64,000 bases of DNA from Nansenia antarctica (lineage: Eukaryota; Chordata; Actinopteri; Argentiniformes; Microstomatidae). This document shows positions 59,138 to 64,000 of this stretch, one piece after another. Within the stretch, counting starts at the first letter, position 1, and each line of letters begins with the position of its first letter. The notes under the pieces are model-generated. The model searched no databases. It saw nothing but the letters and a program-made list of their open reading frames with translations, and was not told the origin of the DNA. The position numbers were made by a program, and so were the translations under genes. Location: positions 25,053,967 to 25,117,966 of the forward strand of contig OZ022351.1 in assembly GCA_963989245.1 (NCBI GenBank), given 5' to 3'.

Positions 59138-59145
59138 CTTCCGCC

Positions 59146-59340
59146 CACTGCAGTACCCACTGTCACGTGTAGGGGGCGTGGGCTGAGCTGCTACAGGGAG
59201 CAGAGGTTATCATCACGCCCTGACGCCGGCGACACTGAGTGACACCGTTGCCGCAGCGATAATAAGAGGGACAGACGGGACGACGCTGACCCACACGGCC
59301 CACGGTCATCACCTGCCATGTCGGCCGCTGATTAATAGTG
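59146..59340. other. CpG-rich patch
   Basis: cacgccctgacgccggcgac and gcagcgataataag-type sequence is richer in CpG than the surroundings. It may be regulatory. No gene is identified. Confidence 0.3.
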
Positions 59341-61192
59341 CTAACCACACCTGATTTATGGCCTATTCCTCGCTGTCAGCCCACTGGACAACACACCACA
59401 GCAGTACTCTCACCCCAGTCTGAAACCGTTGACATTTATTTATGTATTGACTGTATGTTCATTAAGACCTGAGGCTGAGGGTTTAGAGGGTCGTCAGGGT
59501 TAGGGTTTAGGGCACTCAGTCGTTTGTTTATCTTGGTCGGTTGGTGTTTAGTCGAGTCTCTCAGCATCCTGAAGCCTTGCAGTGTTTTTCTTTTGTTTTT
59601 ACCTTTTTTCTCTTTTTTCATTAAGTTGTTTTAATTGGTGGCTGGCTGGCTGTTGTCTAAAAGGGAACTAGGCTGTCACTTGAGTCTAGGTTTATTAGGC
59701 AACATTGTACTTTTAGTATGAAACCCAAACACAACGTTGTTTACAGCTCGGGAAATAAGGAAGTCGTGAATCCGAGCGATTAAGGCAGCTTAGCTGCTAA
59801 CTGTAGGTAGTAACGGGCGGGATAACACACACACAGAACCCGGGAACGAGGGAAACATTGCTTTCCGGAGAAACGTGTAGAAACAGCGGAGCCGCCTGTT
59901 AAATGAAAAGGCCCATGAGAATTCATTTATTACTGTATGAGGAAAGAAAATGATTTGATTAAAGAAATAAATAAAGGTGTCTAACAAACACTTGCCTAAC
60001 CAGCAGTGATTAAAATTGGGATAATAAAAAAAACAACACAAAAAACAAAGAACAAGCAAAATCATAAATTGACTCTCTGCTGAGCAATGTGTTCTGTTCT
60101 GAGAAGCGGTGTCTCCGAGGTTTCTAGGGAGATTTCTTCAGAGGGGAAAAAAAAAACAGATTTAAATTGCCTAGTGATGGCTCTTGTTGTTCTCCCTACA
60201 TGTTGTTGTGTTGTAATTTAGGAACACCTAAGAGACTACACTATAATAAGCAAAATACTGCCTTTGCAAATAACCTCCTGCATCTTATTATTCGACCATG
60301 GACACAGGCTTAGCCTTAGCGTATAGGCTACATCATGGAACAGACCTAGATAACTGGATTACAGATGGGAAGAGCCTCGAGACTCCAGTTAAAATATTAG
60401 ATGAGACAGTGGCCTCTATCGATTCTGTTAATGGCAGCTCCCTGCGCTTCGTAGATAAGGTCAGGGGTGTGTTAAACCATGTGCTTTACATGCATGAAAT
60501 CAGAGGGTGCCAAGATTTCCCCTCTATTTGCTGCCCTCGGTTGTGTAGTTTCAGTATAATGGCCTGTGGATGTGGTGCGTCGTGGCCCACAGGTTGGTGG
60601 TGCAGGTGTGTGAGTGTAGTACACCAAGCGCAGCTGCTACACTTGCTCATTCACTTTGGGTGCAATTCTTCAAATCACAGTAAATTGCAGAGTAAGAGAG
60701 CGACAGATGACAGTTATTGTATCCCGAAAATCACAGTGCAATCTAGATCCGCTCGAAGAAAAAACAGCAAAAGTGCCTATGTTAACTGGTCACTCTGCAG
60801 TTGTTGGTCCTCCCCCCCCCCCCCCAAGTATAATCAAAAGATGGCTGCGTACAGTTTTGTGGTTTCCTATTGTGCGACTGTCCCTGATTGAATCTGGTGA
60901 TAAGGTTGTACTATACTCAAGTATGACTTTATACGACTTTGTATCTAACCACTATAATACAACACAAGTCTGTCTTGAGTATGTTTGAGTGTATGATTGT
61001 CGCTTATTGAGAAGCGTGAGTGTGTATGTGTGGATAAGTATTCATCCCCAGCCACGGTCCACACCCTCAGTCACGTCAATACGGCCGGGAGATTGGGATC
61101 AAGTTCCTCTTATCACACACACTCTTTCATCCCAGTCTGTAGATCTGGTTTTGTGACCATGTCTGAGTCAGAGGGCTATCTGTAGTGGAGCG
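59341..61192. other. Unassigned sequence with one 197-codon ORF
   Basis: The ORF at 60298-60891 opens MDTGLALAYRLHHGTDLDNW and stays open across a C14 tract near 60809, which is against real coding. No signal peptide, transmembrane segment or known domain is seen. It is not called a gene. Confidence 0.3.
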
Positions 61193-61385
61193 GTGTGTGT
61201 GTGTGTATGTGTGTGACTGTGTGTTGTGTGTAGATGTTGTCTGGGTTAGTGTGTGTGTGTGTGTGTGTAGATGTAGTCTGGGTTACCGTGTGTGTGTGTG
61301 TGTGTGTGTGTGTTGTGTGTAGATGTTGTCTGGGTTACTGTGTGTGTGTGTAGGTGTGTGTGTGCGCGTGTATGTTTTGAGTGTG
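61193..61385. repeat. TG microsatellite with embedded minisatellite
   Basis: TG runs are punctuated three times (near 61231, 61268 and 61320) by tagatgtwgtctgggtta, giving a compound repeat of about 40-50 bp. Confidence 0.9.
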
Positions 61386-62113
61386 TGAGATATAACCACT
61401 CAGGTGTTCTCCCCCCGGGCCTCCCAGATATCATCAGTCATTATCTTCGTCATCCATCAAACTCTTGCAGGTGCACGTGAGCGCGCACGCCCCCTCTGAC
61501 GCCCTCCTCCCTCCCTCCTTCTATTCTGCTGTTCTATGCTCACCCATGGGGCCTGTCCAAATGCAACTCACGAGGGGCCGTAGGTGATGCAAATTTGTAC
61601 ATTCTGCTGGAGCATGGTAATTTTTTGCATAGAGAGAGAGAAAAGGAGGTGGGGAGGGAGGAGGGGGGGGGGTGGAGGGCGGAGGGGAGACAATGGGCTC
61701 CCGAGGTAGGAAGCCGAGAATTGTGGGAGAGAATATTTCAATCATAGCGAGGGGGGGAGAGAACGGGAACTGTGGAGAATATTTCAATCATTTTCTTCCC
61801 TTTTGTGCTAGTGGGCGGTGTACTTCGCTAGTCGGGGTTGTGAGAACCCGGGGTCGAGCCTGGTCTCTGAGGTGTCTCACTGCCACCAGTTAGTAGATAA
61901 GGATCACGATATACAGTACTTATATTTGACCATACTACCATGCACCACTCCTTGTATTTAAAACGCTGTAAACACAGGGCCAAATGCTCTATTGATCCAA
62001 GACCACACAAGCGAATGCATTTCTTCAAATCTCACTGCAACAAATGAAGCATTTTGGTTATGCTGCTGTTGTCTATTCCTTTGTTGTTTGGGTCTGTAGC
62101 CGCTCGATGCCTC
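61386..62113. other. Unassigned spacer
   Basis: Includes a GA/G-rich tract at 61632-61690 and a duplicated gagaatatttcaatca word (61731 and 61776). No gene. Confidence 0.35.
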
Positions 62114-62143
62114 TCCCCCCCCCCCCCCTCCCCCCCCCCCCCC
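62114..62143. repeat. Poly-C tract
   Basis: Two C runs separated by a single T. Confidence 0.95.
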
Positions 62144-63126
62144 ACCACCGACTTGGCTGCAGCCCAGCCTGAATGCTGCTTGGTGGCTGATTGAAACGCT
62201 TTAATTGAAGCTTGGGCGAACAGAGCCAAGTACATGTGCCTCTGCTCCTCGCTTCCTCCTCTGCTCTCGGCTCAAAACGCTGGCTGTCTGAGCCACAATG
62301 CTGGGCCTTCGGGGACAGTTTTCTCCTCTTCTGTGCGAGGCTGGCAGTGGAAACGGTAAACACCCCGCAAACATGGGCTATTATGCGCGTGAGCACTTAA
62401 CCCTTTTCCCCCCGCAGCCTGATGTTTTTTAATGGTGTATTTTGTATTCATAGGTACGCTGTAACGTAATCAAATGATGTAGCGGTGTTTTAAAGTCCGA
62501 AAGAGAAATGTACTCACTCACTCCCCCCCTCTCTCTAAGTGTTTAATATTACGACTGTATTTCCTTAATGCAATGAATCCATTTTAAATCAAGCCAGCAG
62601 CCGCATGCTATAAATGTTAAATGAAGATATCAACATCCTTTTTCAAGTGACCCAGATGGTGACCAATGGAATCGGCGGTTCCTCGGAAACAAATGACGTC
62701 TAAAAGCCAATATACAGATGGTAGGGTACATTTTTTATTTTATTCTGCTAATTACATTTCATATGTAGATTGCACCCCATTTCAAGTTTAAGTTGAGTTT
62801 ATGTGTCCGTGTGGAAACTAGATTGGAACTGCTCCTGCTGAGAGAGAGAGCCACAAACTAAATGGGGACATTTCAAAGCCATATCCAGAGTGCCACTCTC
62901 AGCTAACCGTAACAGCTCGGGTGCCCAATGGCCCCATAGCTTCTGCTTGCCTGCCCCTTGGACGCTGCCCAGGTGAAATTACACGGAAATCCACCTTCCC
63001 CTACTACCCAAAAACCCTGCAATTGTCTGCCTCTTACATCGCAGATGCAAGCAATACTCTTGGCATGGGAGGGCTGCAATCTGTAGCCCTGCAGAGGTGC
63101 CAGGCACAGAGAAATGAAGAGAAAAA
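62144..63126. other. Unassigned unique sequence
   Basis: No recognised gene. Repeat-poor at 62550-62950, which might include conserved non-coding DNA. Confidence 0.3.
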
Positions 63127-63163
63127 GAGAGAGAGAGAGAGAGAGAGGGGGAGAGAGAGAGAG
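63127..63163. repeat. GA microsatellite
   Basis: GA run with one GGGG interruption. Confidence 0.95.
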
Positions 63164-63387
63164 GCGGGGGTGAGTGAATGGGGGGGGGGTGGGTTGTCTC
63201 AACAGGTCTAGCGTGGAGAGCAGTCACACCGGAGTCCCACTTCACCTTGATTACACTTGTGGGTGGGAGGGACAGTTGTGTGCTATGCATGGCAGATTCC
63301 CAGACAGACACAATCTAACACATTCTCTGCTGTGCGGTTGGAAGGCAGCGGAAAAAGAAAAACTGCCCATGTTTGGCCCAGCCCACC

Positions 63388-63396
63388 GGTTATATA
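63388..63396 (+). promoter_or_regulatory. TATA-like box
   Basis: caccggttatatagggcc has a good TATATAG core in GC-flanked context. Whether it starts a transcript is unknown. Confidence 0.25.
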
Positions 63397-63546
63397 GGGC
63401 CTTATCTCTTCCACAACCTCATAACACAGAAACAGGGAGACAGCAACAGCCTGAATCTCCTCTCTCTCCTCCGTGTGGGGATGTGGGGAGTGATGTAGAT
63501 GCTGGGGTGTATAATGTGGGTGTTTAGGCATATGTTACTCTCTCAC

Positions 63547-63648
63547 CCACTCCCTTCCTTCCTCTCTCTCTCACTCTCACTCTCACTCACTCCCTCACCC
63601 ACTCACTCACTCACTCACTCACTCACTCATGCCCCCTCTCTCTCACAC

Positions 63649-63712
<64 letters not shown>

Positions 63713-63753
63713 TCCCTCTTCCTCTCCCTCTCCCTCCCTCCCTCCCTCTCTCT
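63547..63753. repeat. CTCA then CT/CCT microsatellites
   Basis: ACTC tetranucleotides (63570-63628), then a long CT run (63653-63708) and CCT variants. Overlapping ORFs of Ser-Leu are artefacts. Confidence 0.95.
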
Positions 63754-63948
63754 CTGTCTGAGAGGCAGAGAGCCAGAACTCAATAGGTCTATGTGCAGCA
63801 GACCTCATATGGAGAGAGCTGTCAATACTATCAGCATCCACAGATCCAGCCCACAGCCCAGCAGTAGCCAGACCCCAGGGCAGGCAGAGGAGAGCTGGGG
63901 TGGCTGGGGTAGTGTGGGCTACTACTGGATGTGCCAACTGGAAGTAGA
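63754..63948. other. Short GC-balanced segment with open frame
   Basis: The plus frame stays open from the CT repeat to a stop at 63953-63955, ending SVGYYWMCQLEVER. It could be a terminal exon piece, but no family is recognised and the upstream part is a repeat. Confidence 0.2.
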
Positions 63949-64000
63949 AAGATAGAGAGAGAGAAGATAGATAGATAAATAAATAGACAGATAGAAAGAA
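63949..64000. repeat. GATA/GACA microsatellite at window end
   Basis: GAGA then GATA and AAAT units, continuing past the window. Confidence 0.9.

Noticed and set aside
59498..59513. Telomere remnant gggttagggtttaggg
   Set aside because: Only two imperfect units, so not enough to call an interstitial telomere.
60298..60891. 197-codon ORF as a host gene
   Set aside because: It has no recognised domain or splice context and crosses a poly-C tract.
62212..62400. Possible exon ending at acg|gtaaac
   Set aside because: Weak donor, no signal peptide or known domain, and no acceptor.

Overview
The window looks like teleost, most probably salmonid, nuclear DNA with no complete host protein-coding gene. 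The salmonid reading is inference. It rests on a Sleeping Beauty/Tc1-like relic with the inner motif cagtgggtcagaagttta, a 3' LINE tail of the salmonid RSg-1 type near 3.9 kb, long CA/TG and CT/GA microsatellites, palindromic fish MITEs and a chromodomain-bearing Ty3/gypsy element. Spliced eukaryotic organisation and the lack of dense ORFs rule out bacteria or phage.

Layout. 1-3.0 kb: the 3' end of a chromo-gypsy element (integrase C-terminus, chromodomain, 3' LTR), then a second LTR-like sequence split by two LINE fragments. 3-9 kb: a LINE tail, microsatellites, an 850-bp CAACA/CCTCCCCC minisatellite and a 329-bp tandem duplication. 9-16 kb: a DNA-transposon arm, then mostly unique AT-rich DNA with one SINE. 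16-22 kb: three copies of a 250-bp inverted-repeat element, a broken Tc1 transposase, a TA-flanked MITE and a 200-N gap. 22-30.7 kb: mostly unique DNA with a candidate signal-peptide first exon near 28.63 kb. 30.7-32.6 kb: a 1.9-kb array of a 14-bp repeat. 32.9-45.8 kb: a palindromic element, a CpG-rich patch, a THAP-domain relic, a deleted LINE, a 19-bp minisatellite and splice-site-like duplications. 45.8-54.3 kb: more TA-flanked MITEs, an 18-bp minisatellite, a TIR element carrying a small LTR with a perfect 5-bp target duplication, and a gypsy RT/RNase H relic. 57.8-59.1 kb: a hAT-type element with a perfect 8-bp target duplication. The end is simple-repeat rich.

There is no operon-like cooperation. 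Recognisable coding sequence is almost entirely transposon-derived and decayed. Host function, if any, probably lies in unrecognised regulatory DNA or isolated short exons. The best candidates for under-described biology are the two non-autonomous DNA-transposon families (the clustered 250-bp CGTGA element and the TGTGACA/TA family), the nested TIR plus solo-LTR structure, the minisatellites with higher-order structure, and the two exon-like sites. All coordinates and matches were read by eye, without database searches.
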